Shown: positions 34,422 through 47,213 of the stretch, one piece after another
Layout of the letters: the number at the start of each line of letters is the position of its first letter
How positions within the stretch are numbered: the stretch's first letter is position 1
NCBI GenBank assembly: GCA_001414345.1
Contig: LLCB01000218.1
Coordinates: 37,835-101,834, forward strand
DNA: 64,000 bases
Direction: 5' to 3'
Origin: Hymenoscyphus infarciens
Lineage: Eukaryota; Ascomycota; Leotiomycetes; Helotiales; Helotiaceae
Notes under the pieces: model-generated
The model's input: only the letters and a program-made list of their open reading frames with translations
Told to the model about the DNA's origin: nothing
Database searches by the model: none
Position numbers and translations under genes: made by a program

Positions 34422-37400
34422 TAATCTATTTAGATAAGAGTCGTAATAGTTCTAGCTCTTTTAGATCTTTAATATAAAAGTCTCTTAAATAATATAATAA
34501 ACCTTGAAAATTATCTATAAGATACTAAGTAGAATCTAAATTATATCTAACCTATTTTACTTAGTACTATAGCTATCTTCTAAAAAGTCTACTACTAAGT
34601 ATTTCTTATATCTTCTATTCTTATATAACTTAAATAATATCTAGTAGAGGATCTAAAGTCTCTTATTCTAGTAGAGGAGTATTTAGATCTTTTAAAAGTA
34701 TATTAAAAGTAAAAATATTATAAATTAATAAGCTTTCTAGAAGTTTTAGTTTATAAAAGTATTTTATATAATCTAATAGTTTAAAAAGTCCTATCTACTA
34801 TTTAATAAGCTTTTAGCTAGAATAATTTATCTTAAGATTCTTAGTAGATAAGTAGACTCTATCTCTAATATCTTAGTTAATAGCTCTTTAGTACTAATTT
34901 ATATTATTCTCTATTCTTTATTAGACTTTATTTATAGTATCTTTAGCTATCTTCTAAGTAGAGTATATATATTAGGCTACTTTTACTATCTTATTATAGT
35001 TAAGTTATTTCTAGTGAATAGAAGTCTTTAGTATATTCTAGTTCTATAAAGTTCTTAGGTTAAGTCTAAACTTAAGCTAATAAGAGGTTATATTAATAGA
35101 TAAGTATAAAAGTATTATTTATACTTTATTTATTAAGAGGATTAATTTACTCTAGTTATCTTTATAGTAGATTATAAAAGGATTTAGTTTTTAATTAATA
35201 TATTAGTTTATTATCTCTATTTATTTATCTATTTATTTATAGTAAGTAGTACTAAGCTTAAGCTTAATATAAATTATTTAATAAAACTTAGTTTAAAATA
35301 CTAATATAAATTAATATTCTTAGTTAAATATAATTAATTTAAAATAGTAGCTAAAATAGTAAATCTATTAAATAAAGAGTTTAGCTAGTTTTTTAGTATT
35401 TATAGTTAAGTAGTAAAGTATTAATACTAAATCCTTTCTAGATTAGTTAATAAATACTAATATAGTATTAAATCTATATTTATTTTTTAAGAATAATTTA
35501 AAGTTTATATATAAATATAATATAAGATAGTTAAGTATAAATAAGAGGTAAAGAAAGCTTTATTACTTAATTTATTAAAGATAGAAGTATTTATAAGCTT
35601 AATAATTTATTATATACTTATTATAGTTTAAACCTAATCTAGCTTAGTAGTAGTATTATACTTATAACTAGTATATCTTTTTTATACTTAAATAAGTACT
35701 AGATACTTAGTTATAGACTTCTTAGATTAGTTTTATATAGAGTTTAGTATTTCTTTAAATATAAAGTTAATTCTTAAAAAGAAGTAAATTATCTAATAAA
35801 AGAGAGTATCTATCTAGAAGTTTATAACGTTCTTTTTAAAAGAAGTATAAGTTATCTTCTTTTAACTTTTAAATTATATTTAAACTTATTCTTAAAATAA
35901 TATCTAATTAAATTATATTAAGAGATATAGACTATTCTTATAAAAAGGTTTAAATAAGTTTAATATTAATTTAAGAGTTTAACTAATTAGGTTTTAAAAG
36001 AGTATATAAGTAGCTATCTAATTTAGTTTAATTATAAGTTTTTAAGTTTTATTTATATTAAGTTAATATATCTACTTTTTAATTACTTTTCTTAGATTTA
36101 AATTAGATCTAAAAGTTAAAGTCTAATAAGAACTCTATTTCTTAGACTTACTTAGCTATAAGTAGCTTAGTTATTATAAAGTATTCTAATAATCTATAGT
36201 CTAAATATATATTAATACACTTCTAATATAATATAAGTTTAAGTTACTATTTCTTAAAAACTTCTATAATAGTAGAAAGCTCTTTATTATAGATCTTCTA
36301 GTTTAATTTATAGTAAACTAGAATATATAAGTGAAATCTAATAAGATACTAAAAGCTATTATACTATTATAAGAATATCTCTACTATTACTTCTTCTAAG
36401 AAGTCTATTTCTAGCTTTATATTATAATTAGAGTTAAAGTAGTATAAGGTTTAAATTATAAGTAGTTTAGTTTTTAGTATTTTAAAAACTTCTTTATATT
36501 TAAGTATTTATAAAAATAGCTCTAAAAGATATATTATTATAGTTAAAGATTTAGTAATTTTAATATAACCTTTAATAAATTATCTATAGAATTCTATAAA
36601 CTTTAGATAAGACTTTATACTTATTATAGTATTAAGTTAAACCTAGTTTTATAAAAGCTCTATCTTTTTAAGATTAACTTTAAGTTCTTTTATAGTTAAG
36701 ATAAATCTTAAGTATTTAACTCTAGTAATACTAAATTTGCTTTTCTTAATATTTACTTAGAGTCTAGCTTTTTAGAGCTAATTTAGAACCTTCTTAATCT
36801 ATTCTTTATATTCTTTAATAATATTTAAATAAATGAAAAGATTATCTAAATAAGTAATATAGAAGTTATCTAAATAGTTAATTAAGATATTATTTATATA
36901 ATACTACTAAGTAGTAGAGCTATTATAAAGTCTAAAAGAAAGAGCTTTATATTTATATATATTATACTTAGTTTTAAATATAGTTATCTCTTCTAAGTTA
37001 GAGTCTATTTAGATATAATAGAAAGCTTATCTTATATCTAACTTAGTAAATATTTTAGTTATTCTTCTTCTTAAAAGAAGCTTATTAATTTAAGAGATTA
37101 AGTAAAAATCGTTTTAAGTTAGAGTATTTAGCTTTTTATAATTAATATAAAATTATAACTTAATACTATTAGCTTTTTTAATAAAAAGTATTAAAAAAGT
37201 AAAAGAGCTATTACTATTAATAATAAACCTCTTATCTAAGTTCTTTTTAAGATACTCTTTTATAGCTTTAAGCTCTATAGTTAACTATTAATATAGAGGT
37301 AAAAAGGAGTTAGAAAGTAGTTTATTTAAAGTAATCTTATAGTTATATTTATAATAAGAAGAGAGCTTATTAGAAGCTACTTTTAAAAATACGTCTTTAT

Positions 37401-38130
37401 AAAAGAAGTAATATTTTAAGAGTTAAGCTTATATTAAAGCTTTTATATTATTATTATCTTAGAGAGAGGCTAATATTTTATTAATAATCTAATCTAGCTT
37501 ATAAATACTAGTTATATAGAATTCTAAGTTAAGTTATTTTATATTAAAATATATAATATTTATACTTATTTTACTAATAAAAGAGTATAAAGTCTAGTCT
37601 TTTAAAGCTATACTAGTAGTTTAAAGAGACTTTAGACTAGAGTTAGAAGTTAAAATTTTAAGAGATATTATTATAAATAAGAGTAATAACTTAGCTATAT
37701 TTATAAGTCTACTCTTTTTATATCTTTCTTATTAATAAATTATATATTCTCTTTAATTTATATTTAACTAGTAATTTAAAATTAGTTTCTAGTTTTAGCT
37801 AAAAAGTAAAAGTAAAATCTTCTTACTAAAGTAAAGAGTTAGAGAGTAAGTAGCTAGCTAAGTAATCTAATTTTTTAAAAAGTTAAAAAAGACTTTAAAA
37901 TAATTTAGCTACTTTTTACTAATAATTAAGTTTTACTATCTAAGGTCTAAGATAATAAAAGAGTAGTTATAAATATAATATTTATTTATATTTAGATTTA
38001 GTTATATAAACTAAGTTACCTAGCTTTTAGTACTATTATTATATCTATAGATAGATACTAAATATAGTAGTTTCTAAATTTATAAACTTATTACTTTAGA
38101 TAATTATAAAAACTAGATTATATTTATATA

Positions 38131-38303
38131 TATTAGTATATATATTTAAGAGGTAAATAGTAATTTAGATTAGTATACGTAGGTATACGTGCTTCTTACT
38201 TAAGAGCTACTTAAGTAGATATTATAGCTAGCTTTACTTAGTATATATAAATGATAATATAACTCTTTTTATATTACTTTTATAACTATAAGTTATACTA
38301 ATA
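38131..38303 (+). repeat. 5' LTR of copia element
   Basis: 173 bp, matching 44139-44311 with mostly C/T and G/A differences. It is more heavily mutated than its 3' partner, which keeps several CG pairs. Confidence 0.87.
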
Positions 38304-41300
38304 CTAATTAGTAGATATATAGATTAGATACTTAGTTACTTTATATATTTCTACTATAGATATACTTATATAAAAGTAAACTTAATATTACTAGTAGACT
38401 CCTCTTCTCTAATTATAACTCCTTCTACTATTTAATAACTTTTTAATAATATACTACAAACGCTTCTTAAGATAAGAAGCGCTAATTACAAATATCGACT
38501 TCTTACTAACCTTCTCTTATCCGCTAAGATAATTCATACTCTCTAAGACACTTATTCACCTAAAACCCGAATTCTCTTTTACCTACTAAGTAAAGTACAA
38601 ACAGACTTTTAATAATATCTAAATTTAATTTAAGTAATAATAATATCTATAATATTTATAATATCTATAATATAACAGATATACTAGCACTGATTCTAAC
38701 GACTTTAGAGGCTTTAACTTTAGTACTAAAACAAGCTCTAAAGCTAGTACTAAAGCTAAAAACAATATAAATAGAAGAGACGATTTTTATAGCTAAATAA
38801 GAAGAGGAGTACGCTAAAAGAGAGAACGAAGACCTTCTTCTTTAGAACGAATTTTAAGTAGACTTTAAAAGATAGAATTAAGATAAATTTACTAAAATCT
38901 ACTAATCTACTACTACTAAGTTATAATAAACACTTTATAGAAGAGGTATATAAGTTAAGATAAATAGATATAAGATACTTATATCTTAAGTACTATATAA
39001 TACTACTACTAAGGTTAACTAAACTAAGTAGTTAAACAAAGAATTAAAAGATATAGTATTAAGAAGAGCTAGTACTAAAGAATTTAAATCCTGTTATAAA
39101 TATATAGTAGAATATACTAAAAGATAATAAAAGCTATAGTAATAATAACCTTAATAATAATAACCTTTAGCTAAAAATATTACTTAAAACATCTAATCTA
39201 AGATAAAGGCTAGAGATAAAGCTTTATAAGTATCTACTATATAATAATAATAATAACCGATATCGTTATAATAATCAATACCTTTAACTTTAATTCTACT
39301 AACTAAAAGGAAAGACCTAAGCAATCTAGTATAACCTCTAATCTAATCTTTAGATCTACTAAAAGATAACTAGACCTCCTTCTTTATATTCTATTAATTT
39401 AGTAAAGATATTAGTAGCAACGATTTCAATAATACCTCTAAGTATCTAGAACATAATTAGTAATAGAATAATCTTAGTAGAAGACTACTAGTATAGATAA
39501 ATATAGTATATTTCAAACTAGAGTTAACTTTATAAAATTCTTAAAAGAGTTAAGACTACTTATATATATTAACTATACTTATAAAAGTATATAAAGACAA
39601 TTAAAAGTATAGTAGAAAAGAAAATAACTTTATAATTAAAGTTATAATATTTAAGAATATATATAAAAGAAGTAGAGTATTACTAGCAATTTACTCTCTT
39701 ACCTTCTCTACTATACTAAAAGGTAACGCTTTAAATTACTTTTATATTATACTTTTTAATAAAGATAATAATTAATCTTTTAAAGTTTTATCTATATTTA
39801 TATAATAATACTTTAAAGATAAACTTTATAAAAAAGACTAATTATCTAAGTAGAATAATATCGATTTATAGAAGATAATTTAAGTATCTAGAATATTAAT
39901 ATTATAGTCTTTTAAGAATATATTATTAAGACTTAATTCACTAAGATTTTCTCTTTTTATAGACTTTTATACTAATAGTTAGTTTTTAAATAAGCTAATT
40001 TTAATATATAAAAAGGTCTTAGATTATACTATTATAATTTTAACCTTATTCTAAGACTTTTTAATTTCTAATACTATTACTCTTCTATAAAGTTTAATCT
40101 AATCCTATATAAAAGTCTATTTAAAGATAGTTATAAATAAAACTATAATAACTAAGAGGCACTTTTATAAGAGTAGATAATATAGTATAAATAAATTTAG
40201 TAATATAGATTAATATAAGAAGAAGAGAATATATTATATATATAGAAAGGATAACTATTTATCTTAGAATTATAGTTAAGAAGAGTAGAACTATTACTTT
40301 ATTAAATAGACTAATAAGAATTCTAGATACTTTAAAAGTAAGTAAGATAGATATACTAGAAAGGTATATAATATAAATATAGTATATACTTAGAGTACTT
40401 AAAAAAAGGAGATATTAGAGACGCTTTATACTATTACTCTATTAAAAGAAGATAGTTACTTATTAGATACTAGCTTAGATAACAAAGTTATCTATTATAA
40501 TATTACTTTTATAAGGTTTATTAATAATTTAAATACTAAACACCTTACTATAAATTTAATAAGTTTAGTATAAAAACACACTATTAATAGATATATTCTA
40601 TAAAACCTAAATAATACTTCTAATATTATATATAAATTTATAAAGGAGGTGTTTATAATAATAGCTAAAAGATATATAAAAGAGAACTTCTTTAGTATAA
40701 TAATTAATACTAGGGTAGCTTAAAAGTTAAGTATAGAATATAACTAATATCTTATATATATTAGACTTATTAAAAGTATTTTAATTAATAAAGGCATAAA
40801 GAGTTAATTTAATATCTAGTTTAATAAAGAATATACTCTATCTTTAAGATTAATAATAATTAATATATTAATTAGAAAAGCTAAATTCTATATAGTATAA
40901 TCTAATACCTCTTTTATCCTTTATATTAATAATATAGATAACTTAAATATTACTCTAAATAATCTTTAAAACGTACTTATCTAAGAGAATAAGAAAAGAT
41001 TAGAAGTTAAAAGGTTTTCTATTATATAATAATTTAGATATTCTTTTCTACTTTAAAATAAAGCTATATATAACTTTATATAGGAGTATCTAACATTTCT
41101 TATAGATATTAATATTTAACAACTTTATAAGCAATTTAGCTACCTATTAGTACTAAGATTATAATATATACTAGAAAGAGCTAGATATTATATTAACTAA
41201 GGTATCTTTTAACATCTTATTAAATTTTACAAATACTATTAAAAGTATAGAAGTTTACTTAGCTAATTTAAGTTTACCTTTTATAATAACTTTAAATTTA

Positions 41301-44138
41301 ATTATAGTATTTTAATTAATACTTTCTTCTTTAATAAGTAGGCAGTCTTATACTATATAAATAAAGTAATAAGGTATTAAGTAGATAACTTTTTACTAGA
41401 TATAAAAGCAATAACTATATAAAAGGTTTTCTAAAGATATTAGATTAATATATATATATCTTAGACTTTTTAATTATATTATTATAAATACTAGGACAAA
41501 CTTTATTAGAAAGGACTTTATATACTCTATTACTAGAATAGATATTATAGTAAAAACTATACTAGCTAAAGTATATAATTTAATTAGTATAGTAGAATAA
41601 TACTATAGACTAATTTAATAAATATATAATATTATATATAAATAAGAGCCTTATCTCTTATAAAGTTTAGTACTTTAAATAGCCTTTAAAGTAATTAACG
41701 ATATAGTAGGCTTAAATAGTCTAGTCTCTACTCTATTAGTATATAAGGTATATACTTAAATAACTATAAACAACGTACTTTTATAACTAATTTCTATAAG
41801 GTTAGAGACTTATAAGAAGGCTACTTAAGAAGTATAAAAGTAGATTATATCCTACTAAGTTAAAGAAGCTCTTAATATACGAAACAGACTAATTAACTAA
41901 GTTAAAAACTTACTCTTAAATTTAGACGTTTTAGTATAGAGAGAGTATATAAAGTCTTAGATAAGACTTTTTATCTTTTAAGAAATCGAGAATAAAGACT
42001 ATATTATAGTACTACTAAGCAGTCTTATAAAGTTTTAATCTATAGTTATAAAGCTATACTTTATTAAAACTTCTAAAACTTCTAGAATAATACTAGCGAC
42101 TAAGGAAGTTTCTAGTATAGTACTGCTTAAAATAATACTATAACCTTATAAAAAAGAGAGAACTTTTAAGTAATAGAGTAGATAAGATATTAAATAATAT
42201 TCGCCTTCTCTCTAATACTAACTTTAATAGTTATAGATCTGTTAAAACACCGATGTTCTAGAAACTATATTAGAACCTCTCTAGAAGTATAGACGTAGAC
42301 GGCCTTAAAAGTATCTAAGGCCTTTAAGCGATATTAAAGCGTTATTCTAGTAGTTAGATACTTTTATTAATAATATTAACTATATTACTTTTAAGAATAT
42401 TAAAACTTTTCTTACTAATTTAAGTAAACCTTATAATATTAAAGTCTTTATAGCTAATAATAGTATAATATATATTAAATTATAATAAAAGGAGATTAAT
42501 AGATTAACGAATTATAGTATTTTTAAGATTATTACCTAGAAGGAATTACCTCTTAATACTAGAATATTTAGATTATACTTTATAGATAATATTAAATTTA
42601 AGAGTATAGTACTTACTTTTATAAAGTTAAGATTAGTAATTTAAGTATATAATAATACTAGAAAGTTACTAGTACTTACTTAAGCACCTATAATTTAAAG
42701 AGTAAGCTAGAAAATAATTCTTATACTTATTATAATACTTCTAGGTTTATAAGTATTTATTTAAAATATTATATAAGTATATATATAATCTTTAACTAAC
42801 TTAAATTAGAAATTCTTTATATACTCTCTTAAAGGTTATCTTTAATAAGAAGATATATTCTTTAAAGTAATTAGGCTATTATATAGTATTTTAGAAGTTA
42901 GTAATTATTAGTTTATAATATACTATAAATACTATATTCTAAGGCTTATAATAGAATAGTTAATATTCAACTTCTATCTTTTATATACTAAGTTATACTA
43001 ATATAATAAGTAAGTAAAGTTAAATACCTCTTTTAGTATAATAGGCCTTTAAACTAATAATACTCTTATACTTACTAATAACGCTTTTACTAACAAAGAA
43101 GAGCTTACTATTAATAAAGCTAAGTTTATATTTAAGAAGAGAGAAGAGCTTACTATTAACTATCTAAGTAAATTTAATAGAGAGCTAATTACTAAGTATT
43201 ATAATAGCTTTATATCTCTTACTTAAGATTACGTAAAATACTTAGATTTAGTATAAAAGGCCTTATTTAAAATATTTAATATAAAAGAGATATTATATAT
43301 AGTAGATACTAAAGATTAATATATTATATAACATATTAGAGAAGTATACTTAGCTATAGTATCCTAGTCTAAGACTGCTTTTAACTTATTATATATTATC
43401 TAAACTATTAATTCTTAAGATAATAATATTTTACTTCTTAATAAGCGAATTTAATAGTAAATCGATAATCTTTTAAGAGGACTTAAATTTATTAAATTAG
43501 ATAAATCTTCTCTAAAGTTATATACTTTTACTAATAGATTATTTACTAATAATAAGGACTTATTATTATAAATCAGTTATATTATTACTTTTATAGATAA
43601 AGATAATAATACTAATATCTTATATTAGTCTTCTACTAAATATAAGAGAGTTACTCGTAGTATTTTAATATTAGAATTATATATAATAAGCTCTAGATTT
43701 AACACCGTAGCTTTGATAAAATTAACTCTTAAAAGTATCTTAGGATTTAAGGTATTACTTATAATATATACTAATTTAAAGTCTATTTATAAATATATAG
43801 CTAAATTAAGTATAACCAAAGAGAAGTAACTAATAATTAATATTATATACTTATAAGAAGTATATAAATTAAGAGAGATTAATAAGATTAAATAGATCGA
43901 CGGTAAGAGTAATTCTATAGATGCTATAACTAAAAAGGGTTATTATAATACTCTATAAAAGTTAATTAATACTAAGAAGCTAGATATTAACCTTATAGAA
44001 TAGGTAGAACGAAATAAGAGATTAAAATAGAGCCTTCTTATTAGTCGAGAATAGAGAATAGAGAGCTTTAATTAGTTAGCTTAGATATATAATTTTTAAT
44101 AGTTTTAAGTAACTTCTATCGTTTTAAAGAAGTGCTAG

Positions 44139-44311
44139 TATTAGTATATATATTTAAGAGGTAAATAGCGATTTAGATTAGTATACGTAGATATACGTGC
44201 TTCTCGCTTAAGAGCTACTTAAGTAGGCATCGTAGCTAGCTTTACTCGGTATATATAAACGATAATATAACTCTTTTTATATCGCTTTTATAACTATAAG
44301 TCATACTAATA
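44139..44311 (+). repeat. 3' LTR of copia element
   Basis: 173 bp, partner of 38131-38303, followed by the ATATA duplication. Beyond it, copy B resumes (AAGCTTAAAAAGG, as AAGCTTAGAAAGG in copy A). Confidence 0.87.
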
Positions 44312-46037
44312 ATATAAGCTTAAAAAGGTATTTTTATTTAGACTTTTTTATTTTCCTCTTAACTTAGATCTAAGTTAAGATACTCTTTAAATAGTTATTC
44401 TTTTTTAAGTTAATTATCTATCTTATTTATACTAAGTAGATTAGAGTAATTAGACTTAATATATCTAAGTTTTCTATAATTATAATACTTTATACTAGTA
44501 GAGAATTAGTCTATAAATAAAGTCTTTAATCTTTTACTAATAGAAGAGAGTTAGAGAGTTTAAGAAGTCTTCTAAGAAGTAGAATAAAGTCTATATAAAA
44601 GTAATAAGAGTTTTATAGCTAAACTAGAGAAGAATTAGTTAGTATTCGTCTTTCTATATAAAGAGCTTATTACTACTAGTTTCTCTATAGTTATTATACT
44701 AGTTATATATAACTTAGTATTTTAATACTATTCTTTATTTATAAATAAAAGGTCTCTTACTATCTCTTTAAAGTCGTTATTCTAATATCTCTCTAAGTAT
44801 TACTATACTTAAAAAGCGACTTTTAAATTCTAAAAAACTTTCTTTTATATAACCCTTCTATCTTATCTAAAAAGACTAAAAGGTATTTTAGATATTCTTC
44901 TTTTTATAACTAGTTAAATAGTAAGTATTAAGAAGTTTAATTATTTCTTTATAATCTTTAAATATCGTCTTACTTATAATAGACTTATATTAAAGCTTTA
45001 AGTAGTTCTAAGTAAGTTTTATTATTATCTCTTAAATAAAGGCTTTATAAGTTAAAAGCGTCTAATAATAGTTAGCGTTTATATAGAGTTAATTATATAC
45101 TAATATTCTCTATTACTTATATATAAGTAAAGTACTATTATTTAAAAGTTTAATTTTCTTTATTATCTTACTTTTAATAGATTATAGAGTTTTTAAAGTA
45201 CTTTTAGATTATAAGTAAGAAGTAGGTTATTATAAGAGAAGAATATTAGAAGTAGAGTTATATATTTAATAATAGTCTAGTATAATAGAAGAGTATAAAG
45301 AGAGAGTTTATATTAGTTGAATAAAACTTAGACTCTAATTATTATCTAGTAGTTATCTACTAATTTATTATACTAAGTCTACTAATTATATAATTTAGTT
45401 ATCTTATTATAAGATTCTCTCTTTTTTTCTTAGTCTTTAGCTTTTATAGCTTATATTATAATCTATATCTCGTTTATATTTAAAAGGTCTTATTAGTCTC
45501 TTTTAAGACCTATATCTTTATCTTTATTATTTTATAACTTTTTATTATTCTTAAGTATATAGTAATAAGTTAAGAACCTTTTAGTTAGTACTTAACTCTC
45601 TTTTCTAAAAGAGAGCTCTATACTAGGAAGTAGAGCTTAAGAAAGACTTAAGATTACTCTTAATTCTAATATATTAAATATTAATTAAAAAGAGTAAAGA
45701 GGTTAATTTAAGAGTCTTCTAGATAACTATAGTATATTAACTATCTAAATTATATATAGTAGTCTCTATACTAAGAGAGTTATTAGGATTCTTAGAAATA
45801 CTTAATATATTCTAATCTCTTAATATCTTAATAATACGATTTTTACTAGTTATTTATATAAATACTAAACTCTAGTATTACTAGCTATCTAAGAGATCTC
45901 TAGAATCCTAGCTATTTAAGAATAGTATTTTAATAATCTAACTCTAGGTTAAATTAAATTTAAAATAAAAAGTAATAATAAGCTTAAAAGAGATATTATT
46001 AAAGCTATTACTAGTAAAGAAGAGTTTTTCCTTTTTA

Positions 46038-46410
46038 TATAATAATATAAAATATATACTACTACTAAAGAGGTATATAAGAGTATGTTTAAAATAGAAT
46101 AATATATATAAATACTAAGCTCTAATATAGAAGAAAAGGAAAAACTATCTCTCTTTTATACTAAGTATAAATATCTATATATAAGAGATTAGAAACTACT
46201 AAGTTTTAATAATAATAATAACTAAGCTCTATCTAATATAGCTAATACTAAATAAAAGAGCTTTAAAACTAAATATATAATATCTAAACCTTAATTCTTT
46301 TAATATCTTCTATTATATAAGTATTAGATTAATCGTAATCTTAGCTCTAAGATATTAGAGATATTAGTAGTTCTACGAATACTAGTAATTTAGAATAGCG
46401 TGCTATTATA
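46038..46410 (-). repeat. 5' LTR of gypsy copy B
   Basis: 373 bp. It ends GCGTGCTATTATA and is followed by the CCTAT half of the target duplication, beyond which copy C resumes. Confidence 0.87.
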
Positions 46411-46930
46411 CCTATTCTTATTATTATAAGACTTTTTATTCTTTAGTATTTAAGTATAAGTTAAAGATCTTTTAGAGAGAGATTAACTAGTTTTCTTAGT
46501 AGATTACTTAATACTAGAAAGTAGAGTATTAGAAGAATCTATAGTTACTTCTAGTTCTAATATAGTTAATATTATATTAACTATATTAGATTAAAAGTCG
46601 ATTTAAAAATATTTTAGATAATTATATATTATTAACTTCTAAACTTTATATAGTAATCTCTATATAGAGAGAGTTATTAAGAGTCTTAGAAGTACTTAGT
46701 ATAGTCTACTTTACTTAATATCTTATTTAATATAATTTTACTAGTTATCTAATAAATACTAAGCTCTAATATTACTAGGTATTTATAAAGTTATTAGAAT
46801 TATAGCTATTTAAGATTATTATTATACTAATCTAAATCTAAGCTAAATTAAGTCTAAATAGATATAATAACTTTCTTAAAGAAAATATTATAATAGACTA
46901 TCTATAGCTAGTATAAATTTATTCTTTAAA

Positions 46931-47213
46931 TATAATAATATAAATTATATACTATTAATAAAGAGGTATATAAGAGTATACTTAAAAGAATAATATATAT
47001 AATTTATAGACTTAAATATAAAGTAAAGAATAAATTATTTCTTTAAATATAAAAAGAAGTAGAGTAGATATATATAAGAGTTTAGTTATATATAACTAGT
47101 TTTAGAACTAAAACTCTTCTAATATAAATAGTAATAATAATCTAAAGTCTATAATATATTCTAAGACCTAACTATTACGTAACCTCGGCTATTTAAGATA
47201 GCTAGCTATTATA
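46931..47213 (-). repeat. 5' LTR of outer gypsy relic (copy C)
   Basis: 283 bp partner of 16526-16831 in the same orientation. It is slightly shorter through small deletions and is followed by AAATT. It marks the right edge of the nested block. Confidence 0.82.

Larger units (their letters stand above)
38131..44311 (+). mobile_element. Ty1/copia LTR retrotransposon, RIP-inactivated, inside gypsy copy B
   Basis: Two 173-bp direct LTRs (38131-38303 and 44139-44311), TATTAGTATA...TACTAATA, are flanked by ATATA on both sides. Copy A shows the empty site near 28.02-28.05 kb. Total 6181 bp. On the plus strand, RIP-altered but recognisable blocks come in copia order: a zinc-knuckle-like Gag segment with Cys changed to Tyr near 40.23-40.28 kb, the C-terminal integrase region (AINDTVGxNGLVPTLLVYG-like) near 41.69-41.75 kb, and the start of the reverse transcriptase (ELPxxTRIF then D-IKF) near 42.53-42.60 kb. 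Integrase before RT marks copia rather than gypsy. All frames contain stops. Confidence 0.87.
18673..46410 (-). mobile_element. Ty3/gypsy element copy B, split by LINE, small LTR element and copia insertions
   Basis: 3' LTR 18673-19048 (376 bp) and 5' LTR 46038-46410 (373 bp), both TATAATA...CTATTATA, flanked by TCTAT and CCTAT (a 5-bp target duplication differing by one C/T). Internal sequence runs 19049-19100, then resumes at 32108-33507, 34422-38130 and 44312-46037, colinear with copy A. Minus-strand pol is recognisable: the RT core motif reads as a RIP-altered YLDN-ILIY near 36.82-36.86 kb. Without insertions the element is about 7.6 kb, matching copy A. Every frame is full of stops. Confidence 0.87.
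16526..47213 (-). mobile_element. Outer Ty3/gypsy relic (copy C), internally deleted and split by nested insertions
   Basis: Related LTRs in the same orientation close both ends: 16526-16831 and 46931-47213. Both begin TATAATA and end CTATTATA. They are flanked by AAATA and AAATT, a 4/5-match target duplication. Own internal sequence remains at 16832-17427 (its later part resembles the RT/RNase H side of copy A near 25.7-26.2 kb), 18187-18672 and 46411-46930 (these resemble the gag side of copy A near 28.85-29.82 kb). Order and strand are colinear with copy A, but most of pol is missing. The 46411 resumption continues directly from 18672, showing that copy B inserted there. All coding is destroyed by RIP-type mutation. 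Confidence 0.8.

Noticed and set aside
16526..47213. Possibility that the AT-rich block is a centromere, a mitochondrial insertion or a plasmid
   Set aside because: Paired LTRs, target duplications, and gypsy, copia and LINE reverse transcriptase remnants explain nearly all of it. CA/TG depletion is the RIP signature rather than mitochondrial composition. A centromeric location cannot be judged from one window.
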